A DNA stretch of 64,000 nucleotides from Beaufortia kweichowensis (GCA_019155185.1 CM032804.1:8466492-8530491); one strand, 5' to 3'. Positions 37,861-51,428 are shown, counted from the stretch's first letter. The notes: generated by a model not told the origin, from the sequence alone. Numbers and translations are program-made.

Positions 37861-38617
37861 TTTCTCACATTCTTTTATCTTGCTGCTATTGTCATTCTCT
37901 CTCTCTCTACTCTCGACTCTCTTTCTCTGTGTGTTTGCTATTTTCTTCAAACGTGCTTTCTTATGATAAGGCATTGTAGGCTTACCTCACACTAGTGTCC
38001 CTCTCTCCACACACACACACAGACAGTTTTGCTGTCAGGACGCAGGGCTGGTCTGTCACTACTAAAGGTAATGCCTCATTAGGCCCCGTGAGGGCTGGGT
38101 TGAACCCGGTCCTGTCTGCCTGCCCCTAATTGGATCATCTCTACATCTTCACGCTGGCACAGGCTGCAAGGTGTGTGGTGGGGTAAGGGTGGGGTAAAGG
38201 CTCTGGAATTCTCCAGAGAGAATGATGAGCTCTGTGTATTGTAGAGAGAGACAGGATCAAACTGCAGGTGACCAAGAGAGTCCTGTGTCAGCATGAGCTG
38301 ATATGTGTTGGGTGTGTGTTTGTATTTGTGGGTGTAGATTAGCAGCATGTGCTTTGCCCTTTACAGTATGCTGCTGTGCAGAGGGCATGCAGGGATTGGG
38401 AAGATGGCTGCCCGGCTTGAAGGATTTGGGGCACGAGGAAAAAAGCAACATAAAGATGCAGAGAGGATCAGACTTTTCATCCGACTCAGAAGTAAAAGGC
38501 AGGATTTACACTTGGTCACTTTGCATTTCACTGATCGGATAATAGAGCAGTTGGTTGAGACTCGTACAGTGTGTGACTTGGTTTAGGTACATAAACTTCT
38601 GATATATTCTTCTGATG

Positions 38618-38670
38618 AAATCTGATATATTAGAACCACACAAGTTCATATATGGAAATATATCAGATTT
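38618..38670. repeat. Perfect 14-bp inverted repeat
   Basis: AAATCTGATATATT at 38618-38631 is exactly inverted at 38657-38670 around a 25-nt spacer. A related TCTGATATATTC precedes it at about 38600. Probably a small fold-back of AT-rich DNA; no function is implied. Confidence 0.65.
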
Positions 38671-38976
38671 CTGTATGGGAAAACTAATTGCCGCAAACAT
38701 AGAGATACAGTGCTGTAATAGTAAATCAGATTTTTATCTATTTTGCTGAGGTCAGGTCCCATCCCAGCATCGGTCCATGACCTTACTGAATTATTAAACA
38801 CTTATTTAAATCTGACCTTAAATTGCATTCCTTTTAATCTTAGCAAATCTAAGCCCAGTTTGAGATATTTTAAGAAACTATTTTAAGAAAATCATCACTG
38901 TGGTCTTTTTCTCATAAGAAAGGAGAAGACTACATTTGCTCTTCATTGATGTTTAAGAGAAACAACTAAGATATTG

Positions 38977-39268
38977 AAGGGATAGTTCACCCAACAACAA
39001 AAATGATATAATTTTTAAACCCTTATGTAATTTAAACCCTGTATATGACTTTGTGCAACACACTGCAAAACGCTGGTTACCGGCACCTATTGACTTCCTT
39101 TGTACCTTGTGCCCATACTATGAAAGTGAATGGGTGCCGGTAACCAGCGTTTTTGCAAAATATCTTCTTCTGTTTTCTGCTGAAGCAAGAAAGTCATACA
39201 GGTGTAAAATGACATAAGTGTAAGTAAATAATAAAAGAATATTTATTTCTGGGTGAACTGTCCCTTTA
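38977..39268. mobile_element. Near-complete family A MITE with internal palindrome
   Basis: Ends AAGGGATAGTTCACCCAA (left) and TGGGTGAACTGTCCCTTTAA (right) are inverse copies. A second inverted repeat lies inside: GCAAAACGCTGGTTACCGGC near 39064 against GCCGGTAACCAGCGTTTTTG near 39136. This nested fold-back resembles the short inverted-repeat elements (Angel-like or hAT-derived) known in cyprinids. Noncoding, 292 bp, and the best preserved copy in the window. Confidence 0.85.
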
Positions 39269-39479
39269 AGGTTATCATGCAGCTTGTACATCTGTGATGA
39301 ATCCTCTGGATTTAAAGCTAGGAGTGGATCTCGTCACCTAATAATGTAACGTGATCCTCTTAAATGTGTCTGAAATCCAGATCAGTAATATCAAGGTTGA
39401 AAGTGATGAGCGGAACGAGCAAGTCTCTATCTCTCTAAACCTCTCATCTTTAGATACCGCTCTTCTAATCAAAAAGTGA

Positions 39480-39980
39480 TTGAAGAGGAGAGCCTCGGCC
39501 ACTTTGAATATCCATTTTAGTCAATTAATGGCGTTTGTGACATTTGTGTGAAGTTGATAGGTGCTCAGAGGGGCTTCAAACGCCGGAGGGAGGAACTGCG
39601 CGCACGAGGCGGCGCGAGAGAAGTAACAAGGGAGCGAGAGACGCGATTGATTCTGGTTATTGATTACTATTAGGATGGCTCTTTTGAAGGCTGGGCAGGT
39701 CATGCTTAATTGAGATGCCGGAACGAACGAGAGATCAGATCAGATCAGGAGTGATGGAGAGAGAGAGAGGGAGGGAGGGACAGGTAGAGCGAGCTTCTCA
39801 GACACACTCCTACTTTTATCTGTTTTTCTACGCTTGAAACTCAGGCAGGCAGCTCTCCGCTTGAGTGGCGATATAAACCCAGCAACACCTTACAATGAAA
39901 ATGTCACTTCGCTCCAATTAACCGGTTGGCTGCTGTCCGCACCTTGAGCAAGATTCCGGCCGCCTTTTATCAGTCTTATA
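39480..39980. promoter_or_regulatory. Candidate conserved noncoding cluster
   Basis: Two repeat-poor blocks (39480-39720 and 39870-39980) flank a purine-rich stretch. They contain TTAGTCAATTAATGGCG, TGCTTAATTGAGATGCCGG and CCAATTAACCGGTTGGC, which are homeodomain-like cores in CpG-rich context. No open frame. Such texture is common in developmental enhancers, but conservation is untested. Confidence 0.3.
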
Positions 39981-41197
39981 TGTGATTGTTTATTTCCTTT
40001 CCATCCTCATTCATTTGATTACAGCCATTTGTTGGGTAATAAAGACAAGGTGGAAAGGAAACTGTTAAAGATGCAAGATGTGTGAGTTGCAAGCTCTTAG
40101 GACTGTTCTGAAGTCAGTGTTGTCTGCTCTGTTTGTACCAGTCATACACCCACATAACTAATACGTATGTTCTCCCGTCAGTCTGCCAGTCCTCATTGCT
40201 CATTGTTTTACGTTTGGGTCCAACAGGCAGTAGCCCTCTTTGGTTGTACGACCCGGCCTAGTGTAGTCCTAATAAACTGTCATTTTAAGGCAGGTAAACC
40301 CTGACTCGCTCTGCCTCGAGTCTATCAACTCGATGGCATCCAGCAGTCAACCTCCATACACACCATTTTCTTCTGCCAGAAAGAATGTGTCTTATTTTAC
40401 TCTCTAGTTCACTGTGACATGACAACAATTTTGGCACGTTTCTCATGGTCTAAAATTGTGTACTGTTTTTGATACGTTTTCATTTGCTGATCAGATCAAA
40501 CGATGGGTATTTTTTATGTCTGTCTTTTTCTTGAAAAGGGTAGATGTTTGATTTGTCATCAGTTAAAACATCTTTCTATCTAAAACTGACTACAATCTTA
40601 AAAACAATTAATTTTAGTGTTAATGTTAACAATATACTGTATATTCCATAACATTTCATACAGTATTTATACAATTCACTATAAATTGAACCGTTTACAA
40701 ACTTTACAAACTTAGACAGTTATCTTTTTTTGTTAATGTACATCTAATTGAAAAAATTGCTATATTACTATGTATTCTGTGTTGTGTTCTATTAAATTAA
40801 ATTGGATATTTCCTTCACGAAGGTCCTCAAAGCAAAATCAAGTTATTTTATCAATGCAATCATCAACTTAAATGTAATTTTTTTTTATTTCTTCTAAGCA
40901 ATTTTAGAAAAAAAAGTAAGTATATGTTTATGCTTGAATGGAGCACAACTGAGAACTGAGAAATCTCCTGAGATAAGAGCAAGCTTTGAACAATCCGATC
41001 TGTGGGTAGTTTTATCCACTAAACTGTGTGACACTAATGACTCCATTATCCGAAACACAATTACAAGGTTGTGCATTAAAACGCACCTATTTCTAAACGG
41101 GCATTAAACAAAAAAAGCGTGTCTTTATAATATTTTCCTAACAACTGTAATACTTATTAGAGATTAAATATAATTACAAAGAAATCTTTTGTAAAAG

Positions 41198-41250
41198 ACA
41201 TATATATATGTATATATAATATATATACAATATATATATTGTATAAAACT
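41198..41250. repeat. TA-rich microsatellite, fold-back
   Basis: Imperfect TATATA repeats with self-complementary arms (ATATATACAATATATATATTG). Simple sequence only. Confidence 0.8.
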
Positions 41251-41569
41251 TTGTTTCCTTTTTGCACATTTTGTGACTTGTCCTGTGACAATTATAGTGA
41301 CTTGTGACAAGATAAAATTGTGCTAAGTGAATATAGTGAGTCAGTCTGTACTGCTTTTTAAGGAGCATAGTGGGAATTTCTCGTAAAGCAAATGTTTCAG
41401 TGGTCTGGAGTGCTTTTTACAATCAGACAGCATTCGAATTTTTAGGCAGTGCACTCACTAGTGAATTGAGTGAATTGAGACACTCCCTCTGTGGCTTTAT
41501 CTATGCCATTTACTCTTGCTTTTCTTTCTAGCCTCTCTGGTTCCATCAGCTCAGATGACTGTCAGGGAG

Positions 41570-41880
41570 GGCGAGTGGGTGGGAGGCAGGGGTATAGTGA
41601 CACCATCAGCCCTCCCCTGAACGAAACATGTTAATTAAGGCGAATCTGTGAGCTGTTGCTGAAATAAATAGCACCATTCTGTGACGCTCCACTGTGAATG
41701 CAAAACCAACACCAAAAAAGACATCATGAGCCAGGGAGGACGGAAGGAAGTCTGCAGCCGGCATTTTACTCTTTGACAGTCTTGTCTTTTAATTGGAGAT
41801 TCTACAGATAATTACATGAGGTGTTGCTTGTAGCCGGAGGCGACCGGCACCTCCTGGTCTTTAGAGGCTTCTATAAATTC
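41570..41880. promoter_or_regulatory. Candidate conserved noncoding element
   Basis: A GC-richer, repeat-poor region including CATGTTAATTAAGGCGAA and CGGAGGCGACCGGCACC, within AT-rich surroundings. No frame is open over it. Composition-based inference. Confidence 0.25.
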
Positions 41881-43179
41881 TCATGCCCTTTGTTCTCCCG
41901 ACTCTGCGAGCGGCTGCTCAGTCACGTGACTCTTCATATGTTATGTTATTCTTGAACTGTTTACCTAATGTCTTGCGTAGAGTTTTTATTTTTGAGTTTG
42001 TTTTTTGTAGGGAGATCAGGGCTAGTTGTCACATGCATGTTTTTTCAGTATTAATTAATTTCTGCTCTTTGGTGAATTTTGTTTTATAGTACCAAAAATT
42101 TGCTTAAAAAATAAACCAACCTTGAGAAATATTACCAGAGTATCAAGTGTGACAACTTGCCCCAGTCTCAGCTGTCTGTGATGTTATATTTATGTCAGCA
42201 TTTACTGTATTTATTTTTGGTGGTAGGTTTTCCCTTAAAACGGCAATCTTTATAGTACAGTACCACCCAACGGTTCTGACCATTAGATTCACAAGGGGCC
42301 AGCATGGCAGTATATAAAAACTAAAAGGCAATTCTTGTTTATTTTTGGAGGACACTGGCCTGCTCTTTGCTGTCCTCCCCTGTGGTGCATGGCAGTAGTC
42401 GGTTATTACTGTCAGTTCTCTCACGAGGCACAGATATTTGTGAAGGGTTTAGGGTACGCTATTCACTTAAGCTCTCCGGTTTTACACATGTGCTGCGAGA
42501 CCTTGATCAAAATGTACACCCCACGTCTGAATTTGATATGAAAGTCTGAAAAATAAACTGGACAAGCAAATGGTTTCCTATTAAAAGTAGATCGACTTTT
42601 AAAAGACTGCTAATTAAAAGTGTTTCGTTTGGGTTTGATAGGTCATATTATAGTGTCAAGCTTTTTTGCACTTACACTTGCTGTTTACATAATTTTTCAC
42701 AGTCTTCAGTTGTTTTTGATATAGTCATGCTTAAATTTCATTTAAAACCGTTTCAAGCTTTAGACTGTTCTTTATCCCTTCCCTCTCTGTTAAATAAATG
42801 AGCCATAAATAAATACATCAAACATTTATTTGCAGTTGTTATTGGTGTCTGAACAGACTTTGTTAGCACGTCATGCAAAGCTCACATAGTCTAACTTTCC
42901 AGTCTAATCTCACTTAAACTGTGTTTACCTTTCCAAAGCTTATAGTGTTCCCTTAAAATCAGCATGCAAGTGCAAAAATATAATCATCATTTGATACAGT
43001 TATAGTTCAGCACTGCCCGAGCAACCAAGCATAAAAGTTACAGTCATGCAGGAGTCCGAAATGTGACGCGAGTAGAAAACAGTCACATAGTTTTGTGGTT
43101 ATTGTGATTTTAGGGTTGTTTCGCTAGATTGTGTTATCTATTATCTAACACTCGTGTTGTCTTCCCATCCAGATAAGGT

Positions 43180-43470
43180 TGGTCTAAAGCTCACGTTGAT
43201 GTTTGCTGCAGTGCCGCTCTTTCCTATGATCCATCATCAACAGCATTGTAAAGGTTGACATTTTCATTTAGCAGATTTGTGTGGAGAAAGTAGAGATGGG
43301 ATTCGTGATTAGGCTGGTGATACTGTTACAAATGAGCCGGAGGTGGTCGGTGGAGCTCACACTTTGTTTATTTGTCCCCAGATTTGGGAGGAAATAAATT
43401 AAAGGCTGTAGGAATTGAAATCGTAATGAGAACAGCGAGTTTTGCGCTACCTTGTTTTCAGCGATAATTG
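43180..43470. promoter_or_regulatory. Candidate conserved noncoding element
   Basis: Balanced, unique sequence with ATTCGTGATTAGGC, AAATAAATTAAAGGCTG and GCGATAATTGGG, and little simple repeat. No exon-like frame. It may be an enhancer; only alignment can tell. Confidence 0.25.
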
Positions 43471-46299
43471 GGAAATAACAAAGACAACCTTGTCAAACCA
43501 AGGTAATTATAAAGAACAATACAGCGTTTCGCAGTGTGAACCTTTAATTGGGCTAACCTTTTCCTTTAGCCCTAAATCTGCATCTTGGTGATATCTGAAC
43601 TTAAGCAACTGAATTCGTCTTATTTCCTGTGGCTAGTTCGGTAAGGCCAAAGCAGAGTCAGCCAACAGATAGATTTTCTGAAAATATTTGCCTGGAAGCC
43701 TCTAAAATATAACCCTCAATATTACATTTCAACGGTTGAAATGCGATAAAGATATTTAAATCGTTTATTAAGAATGAAAAGCACTCAATTGATTTTAAAT
43801 GAAAAGACTGTTCTTGGCTTTTAAGATGGTTATAACTTATGAAAAAGCCCTGAGGGCTGAAGATATTGCAGACTCTCTGTAACATACAGTCATTCAATAC
43901 CTTAAATGAGGTGTCAGTTCTAATGTTCTTCTGAGGACGAACCGGCTCTTCGTGCAGGTTATGTGTGCCGGTGTCTTTCTCTCTCATCCTAATGGACAAA
44001 ATAAAGGACAGATAAGAGAGGGTTTATGAAAAAAGGGACAGAACAGCAGGGTAAACAGCAGATACCTTAGAGCGAGTACATTTATGAATTGAGACAGAGA
44101 GAGAATGACAGATGCACTGAGGTGGAAAAAGGGAAGCAGAGAAGTGAAATTTAAAAGCCAAGACAAAACAAGACAAGAGAGAGTGAGCGGATCCAGATCT
44201 TTAAAAGTGGGAGATGGTGATCAGGCCATCAGTCAGCTTTAGGCAATGTTTTTGACACGCTTTACCAAATCCGGCACAGGTGAGGCTGTGAGACTTCAGC
44301 TAATTGGGGTTACATGCATCAAAGCTGTTAAGACGAGTAAACAGGGTTTCGTACGTGCAGATTACAGTGGCAGGGACCGGCGCGCTGATCTCCTCCGGCT
44401 GGCGGTAATGTGCACCCTGACTGAGAGAGACCAGAGGAGGCTGATAAGAACAGGAAGGATGAGAAGGGATGTGTTGAGTGTGTGAGATGATTTGTATCTC
44501 TAATTGGCTGTTTATTTTTGTCGACTTGTTTGTTTTTGGCTTGTGATAATACATAATAATGATAAAACTGTACATATCTTAAAGGGGTTTGATTTTGATC
44601 TGCAACATATTTAATGGAGAGCAGGAGTAAGGAAGAGCAGAGGGAATGACAGTAAAAGATGAAAAATATAAATGATACAATGTACAGACAATAAGACTCC
44701 AACACAATAGAGAAAAATGCGAAACAATAACGGGTTATATAAATAATCCTGACATGTCTTTTTTTTTTTAAGAAAATCTTTTCTTTAATTTAAAAGTATA
44801 GATTTTCAAGACCCAGAGTGTCAGCATTCAAACCGCACATAGGAGGATGTTTCATTAAGAATATTATTTTTCCTTCTCTGTCACTTTCTCCCTCTTTAAT
44901 TCTCTGCCTGTTGTTCTTTCCTTCCAGTTTCTCTTCTTTCTGTCTTTTGGCAAAGTTGTCCATCTGGATTTGTTTGCATGAGGCTGAGGGGCAACTGAAC
45001 CAACAACCTGTCTGATGAGCATCAAGAACGCCTGCATGCTCTGGCCCGCTCATCTGTTTACTCACGCACACACGCTTCAGCCAGACAGGAGGGGAGAGAT
45101 GTGCTTTCTTCAGATGCAGAGCTTGTGCAGCTGCCTTGAGAGGCATTATAATTGGTATCCAGCAAACTGTCAAAAGTCTGCGAGGACTTCAACTCCATTG
45201 TGTTTGAATGCAGGAGATAAATCATCGATGATAGGGATTGATCTGAGTTATGTACTGACATGATGTCAGTTAAAACTTGCATGATCATTAATAAAAGGAG
45301 ATTGATTGGATCTCTGTAACTAAACATGATGTCTCTAGGGGACAAGCTGGACTGACAGAAGGTGTTGCATCATAGTGAGGAGTGATTTTAAACGGAGATG
45401 ACAATAGAGGCATAATGTTAATGATTGCACAGCAGAGAACAAATACTATATAGTGTTAAATAAAGTCTGTCTGGACCAGAAATTGATTGCATTTTAAAAG
45501 ACATGAGGTTTAGTTTCAGTGATAACAGAATTTTCATTTTTGGCTAAACTACCCTTGTAAAGTAATATGAGATACACATATAAAGATTGTAATAGTGTAC
45601 AAGAAGGAAGAGTTTGAGAGATGGAGGAACCAATGAGGAGTGACAGACACATAGACAGAAAGAGACCATCCTTTTCTCCCTCCGAGCTGAGAACCGAGAG
45701 CAGGAATATACGGATGCTTGCATTTAAGACTGAGCATTTCAGAAAGCAGAAGTAAGTATTGAGTATTGAGTATAAAAGTACTTATAGATAAAGAGAGAAT
45801 GAAGGAAAAGAGGTTTAGGGGCAAGCAGCGTGGTGTTAAGATTCAGGGTTAAAAGGTGTAAGAGGTGAGGGATGTGTAGACGCCTAATGAGCTCACAGTC
45901 TGCAAAAACACACACACCTCTGCACATCTACCGCATGGCTCACCTCTCCCATATTTCAAAGAAGTGACATTCTTCTCTGCCTGCTGTCAGCTTCTGTCTT
46001 TAAGTGATTTTCTTCTGGAGTTTTGTCCCTGTAGAGGCATGCGAGTGAATGAATAGGGCAACATGACTGATGTGTTTGTTTCATTTAAGAATAGGGCAAA
46101 TTATATTACCTTCCCCTGATTGATCTATTTATTGATCTATTGATGTGTTCTGAGCTCTTTGCCATTCTGGTGAATGTTTGTTTGTACAACATTCTGTGGG
46201 TGACATTAGAAATTAAGAAATATATTATAGTCCAAAAGTCTGAGAATGTTAGGAAAAATGCTTCTGTTTTGAATTCTTAAAAATTTAATAACATAAATT

Positions 46300-46545
46300 T
46301 TAAACGTCTGTCATTATTTGTTTATCCTGATTCAAAACCTGTATATGACTTTTTATTCTGTGGAACACAAAAGGAAGATATTTTAAGAAATGTCCATACA
46401 ATAGAGGCCAATGTTGTTTGGTTACCAGCATTCTTTTAAAAATCTTCTTTTGTGTTCTGCAAAAGAAAGGAAGTCATGCAGGTTTGAGATGACATGAGGT
46501 TAAATAAGTAATGGAAGAATTTTCAATTTCGGTAAAAAATGAAAA
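46300..46545 (+). mobile_element. Family A MITE copy
   Basis: Contains AAAACCTGTATATGACTTTT, TGTGGAACACAAAAGGAAGA, TTGGTTACCAGCATTC and AATCTTCTTTTGTGTTCTGC in the order and spacing seen at 53161-53438. The outer termini are eroded. Noncoding. Confidence 0.7.
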
Positions 46546-48195
46546 TCAGTTAAAAATAATGAAGGAATTTCATATTTTTTCAGAAGTATGAACAGCAGTA
46601 TTTCAGTTCTTTTGTAGTTCTTTTGTTTGTCATGTACAGTATGTGGTCACTGTCCTCTGATGGTTGTACAGAAAAACAAGCCCTTCTGTTATTGTCCTGT
46701 GTCTTCTCTTTATAGTCTCTCTGTGGCCTGTGCTTTTCTTTATCTGTACCTTTCATTTACACATACAGCCATCATTCTCTTTTTATCTAAATCTCAATCG
46801 TCATCTTTCTATTATGGTGGCTCTTATGTTGCTGTGCCCTCTGAAGACCCTGGTTGGCTTGCTCTTTTTTCATTTTCCTTTCTGTCATGCGCTTGTTGAA
46901 GTGCACTTTTGATGGGAGCGATTTCTCTTTGACTGGGACATTTAGTGCATTTTTTCCTGTCACACACTATACAAAAAGCCATATGGCCATTGACTTCATG
47001 ATAAAGTACAGATTTTGGTTAAAAAAAATGCTTATAATATATTATATACTACACCTTCGCACAGAATGTACTCAATCAACAGGCTTGAGTACAAAAGAAT
47101 GATAGTTTGAGTTTAAAAGAATGATAAAATAATCTTTATGTCTGCCAGCTAAGGTCATCTTGTGCTCTCATGTATTTAAATGAGAGGACTGGAGCGAATT
47201 GGTGATACAGTAAAGTGGAGGCTGGAGAAACTAAATACGCCATCAAATCATGATTTGGAAGTAAACGTCCCAATATAATGTCCCAATAAAACAAAAATAG
47301 ATTTAAGGGCTATGAAACCCATCCTAAAATCAATCAAAAGGAACAACTGGGGTAAGTCCCATCTACAATAAAAATAGAATGGGAATTTGACAAACAATCC
47401 TAGGGGGACAGCACCAATACCTCCAGCCATGCCTAAGGGCCAGAGTTCAGATGACTTCATTATATTTAAAAGCTGCTCTTGTCATCTCTCTTTCTCAGTA
47501 CCTGAAGTTCTCAGACTACACTGAAATGCAGGCATTTCTATGACCAAATGCTGCTCAAAGCCTAAAATAACGTTTCTGAATTACAAACCAAAAGTTTTAG
47601 ATGTTGCCACATTGAAGACTTAAAAAGTTAGTGCATTAACTTGATAACAGGCTTGTAATTAAGAACGACAACATGGTTTCCATGGGAGCCGGTAATCTGC
47701 TGGTATTGCCTTTTTACAGGAAAGGTGACTTTCCCTTCTGTTGTTCAAGACATTAACCAAAGATTCTTATTTTTACCTTGTATGTTTAGCTTACAAAATC
47801 TGTACAATCAATTGAACAGTCAAGCACCCCTTTCTCTTTCCAAAAGGACGACATACACAAATGTTGACATAAACAGAAAAGCCCAACGTTATTTTTTTTT
47901 ACGTAATATTTGTGTGTTTAATGTAAATACCATACTTTGAATAAATGAAAATTCCCGCTATGCTGTGCTACACCCACTTGAATATTTTCAAACTAGGCTG
48001 AGAGGACCTCAGAGGCGAGAAGTGATAATGAAGATGTGTTATTTTAATACGCTCATTAATTTATCATGTGCGATTCTGTTCCTAGTGGCTAATGTCTTAT
48101 TTAAGCAGAAGCTTCACACCTTCACCTGTGTATGTAGATACATTACCATTGAAACCACATGCACTGGGATGCCAGTTTTACAGTAAAGAATAATT
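46546..48195. other. Gene-free interval
   Basis: AT-rich unique DNA with two overlapping low-complexity open frames near 46.63-46.91 kb. No recognised exon or repeat ends. Confidence 0.45.
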
Positions 48196-48505
48196 AACTT
48201 GTTAACTGTCACCACAGATATACACATAAAAATGCACTCTCCGAACTACATTTTTTTATTCTTTAGATATTTGATTTTTTTTAAGTCTTTTTGATTTTTT
48301 TTGTTTATCGTAGGTATATTTAATATAATATATTTTTATAAATAACATTAACATAAACATATATTAACCTTTTTGTTTATCGTTTAGAAAATATTTATTC
48401 TTGAATTTTAGACCTTTCCATCAATATGTAGTTAGATTAAAATTCAACTATGAAATATTAAAGCTATTTATAGGTTAATTATTGCAAAAAGTAAACACTG
48501 TTGCT
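48196..48505. mobile_element. MITE family B, copy 2 (degenerate)
   Basis: Left end AACTTGTTAACTGTCACCAC at 48196 matches the family B terminus, and the inner AAATTCAACTATGAAATATT is shared with copies 1 and 3. The right end is eroded. T-rich interior, no coding capacity. Confidence 0.6.
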
Positions 48506-51070
48506 TCGGGGCTGTATCAACACATTATTCTATTGCATTACAACCAAAACTGTTTGACTGGCCTATGGCAGGTGAGGGAGTGTTCAGGATTGTTATGCAA
48601 TTTTGTTAGTTACTCCTGCTGGTGCAGAAATGACACACTTCACCTTTAATGTTTTATGTAAATGTGCATGTTTGTGTGTATCTTCCTCCATCTGTATGTG
48701 TTTTTCCGCAGCCCCATCTATGTAATTGCTATAATAAAGCTATCACACGCATCAGCCGTGCAGAATGTGACAGCAACGGTGAGCGAGCGAGTGAGAGAGA
48801 GAGAGACTGTTTATAGGACTTCTGGAAGGACAGGCATACAGTTCTCTTCTCTCATGTACAGCTGGGCTCTCAGACTAGGCCAAGCTCATATACTCAGGGA
48901 CAAATGAGAGCTTCTTTTTTAATTAGTGCAAACATAAGGAGGCAGTCACCTTGTCACTGCTGGGCCTGATTCCAAACTGTGCAGCCAACATCAGAGGAGG
49001 GGGAGGAGGGTTAGGGGCTGAAGAACGCTGCAGGGGCCACTGGGTTAAAATAATAGGGGCTCCTTAGGATAGAAGGGCTTGAGCACCAGGGCATGTATAC
49101 TTTTGTAAGGGCATTTGACGGGGTGTTTGAAAGGTATTTAGAGGTTGAAACGGCTTCATCCCAAGAGATCATATCCTTTAGGACTCAAAATGTTAATTTG
49201 TAGAGAGGCATGTTTTTGTAGAAGTTAGCAGATTTATGAATCACCCACACTGAAGCTGTTCTCGTGGCCGTGCGGGGAGACACTGCTGTAGTTTGTTTCG
49301 GAAAATGGCCTGGGGAGAGAAAAGCGCTAACGTAGTATTCCAAGGTGCGGTTAAAAGGTTGCTTAGCTTCTCGGATAAATCATTTATCAGAGTCTCTCTG
49401 TTGCTTACACTCGGATTTCCACCTAACGCATACCCGTTTGTCTTTAGTTGTGCTTTCTAACAAACGCACATTCACACGTACAGTAGCACATCCAGTATCC
49501 CACTGGGGTTTTAGACTTGAACAGCTGATGGATCGGATCCTCCAGACTGAATTGTTCCATAGAGACTTATACGGGGGAAATATATCTGTCTGTGTGTGTG
49601 ATTACACATTGTTTCCTTATGTGCCCTGCAAAGCAAAACAAACAAGTGCACTTTCATCACTTCATCTCTCCCCTGTATCTTCTCTTCATGTGCCCTGCAA
49701 GCATGCTTGCACATACTGTATGCATGTACTGTACACATCTACAGGGGCCGGCATGCATGCATGCGATGTAACGCATTTAGGGGTTGTCTTTTGGGGTGTA
49801 AATAACATATTTCTTCATGCATGTGTGTTAGTTTCAGGATAGTGTAAACACATACACATGCACAGGCAAATACAGACTTTATAAAGAAATGCGGTTCTTA
49901 CCTCACTGCAGAGATCAGATCCTAGTGCAAAAGGTCATTGACTCTGCAATGCAGTCCAGCCTGCAATGCTGATACTCTATGAAATGCTAAAAGTGCTTTT
50001 TTACTTCTATTTTATGTTTGGTTATAATTATTTTTTTTCTGTAATTTAATAAATGACTGCTGTCGATCAATAAACAATGTACACACAATTCCAATTTACA
50101 CTTGATTTTTGTGGGCAGTTGGAGCGTAACATTTATTGCGTTGGGAAAAATGATACTCTCAATGACAGTACAATCTATAATGAGCCCTATTTACATAGCA
50201 AGGAACATGTTTGCATTAAACAGATGACAGTTATTTAATATAAATACTCCACTGCAGTGCAGAAAACACTGCTCAGTTTGCTCTGAAATCCAGCATGCAA
50301 AAATTCACTCCGCAGTCTCTCTTAAGACGATTAAACTTGTGGTAAAATTGTCTCCTGCATATCTTCTGTGTCACTGTCAGTTTTAACAGCAGTTCATTGA
50401 AACCAGAATTGACAGACTTGGTGATAAAGCAATCTAGTGTTAAAAATCTAAAAAAATACACAGATAAAGATGAAATAGAGGAGAGGACAGTACACGGTCA
50501 GTCTGATTTATTATCAACGTGGTGATAAATCCCACTGATAATATTAATTCTCGCTCATCAGTCTGGATAAATCCCAGCATCTCAATCACAGAGGAGATGT
50601 TCTTCATAAATTCTCCCTTAAAGTCCACCATTCACTAACATTCTTCACTGTCTTTAATATTACTCGAGTACAGTGTTAAATACAGTCTCAGTGGCCGTGA
50701 TGGTGACTTAAATAGAGGAGCAGAGATATAAGGGAAGGAAGTTTGTCAGAGGAATGACAAGGTTATGAGAAGGTGATGAATATGAGGCAAGTATAATGTG
50801 ACGGGTGATTTAAATTAACAGCCAGCCAAAGTGTCTGTGAGCTAATGCCTGAGCTGTTAATTGAACTGTTGGTGACAAGGGAGGGTGAGGGGTTTGGGGG
50901 GGCTGCAAAAAGGCAAAAGAAAGACGAGTGTATGACCCCGACAGAGACATTATATCAAGAGATATTAAAATGAATGTAGAAATAAATGAAATCAATGGAT
51001 ATAACATGCAAAGATTCATAAATGGACTACAGTAATACACCACTGGTGTCTTTCTTTAACCTTTTCTTTA
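48506..51070. other. Gene-free interval
   Basis: Includes GC-richer unique DNA at 48.94-49.1 kb and an alternating GCATGCATGC run near 49.75 kb. The 165-codon plus-strand frame at 49345-49842 has no recognisable domain and a random-looking composition. Confidence 0.45.
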
Positions 51071-51428
51071 ACCAGTCAAAAGTTTAGACTCAATTGACAA
51101 AAATGTTTCTCATGATCTTAAAATCTTTTATTCTGAATGTGTGCATTTCAGTGTTTAAAATGACTTTTGTAGACACAAATATAATTGTGCCAACATGTTA
51201 AAATCTGAAGAAAATGGATAATAAAATGCCAAGAATATGATTTTGCAAATTCTAGACAAAGGGTGACTACTTTTAAAGATGCTAAAATATAACAGTGTTC
51301 ATTTCTTTTGGATACTTGTAGTCACAACAGTAAGAATTGTGTTATTTTATGGTTTTGATGAATAATTACTATTATAAAATGTGTAAAAAATGTGTAAGTG
51401 TTTCCAAACTTTTGACTGATAGTGTATG
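51071..51428. mobile_element. Internally deleted Tc1/mariner remnant
   Basis: The left end ACCAGTCAAAAGTTTAGACT and right end TTTCCAAACTTTTGACTGAT are the inverted termini of a Tc1-like family widespread in fish. Near the right end, ATGCCAAGAATATG, GACAAAGGGTGACTACTTTT and GATGCTAAAATATAA correspond to the last codons and 3' flank of the usual transposase. Most of the gene is missing, so about 358 bp remain and it cannot move on its own. Confidence 0.8.

Larger units (their letters stand above)
39981..46299. other. Gene-free interval
   Basis: Apart from the TA repeat and the GC-richer blocks listed separately, this is ordinary unique DNA. It has purine-rich stretches near 44.08-44.2 kb and a family A-like end (GGCTAAACTACCCTTGTAAA) near 45.54 kb. 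Open frames of 60-127 codons have no recognisable domains. Confidence 0.45.

Noticed and set aside
49345..49842. 165-codon plus-strand frame, one of the longest not made of a simple repeat
   Set aside because: Random-like composition, no domain or signal I recognise, and no splice or promoter context; compatible with chance in GC-balanced DNA.
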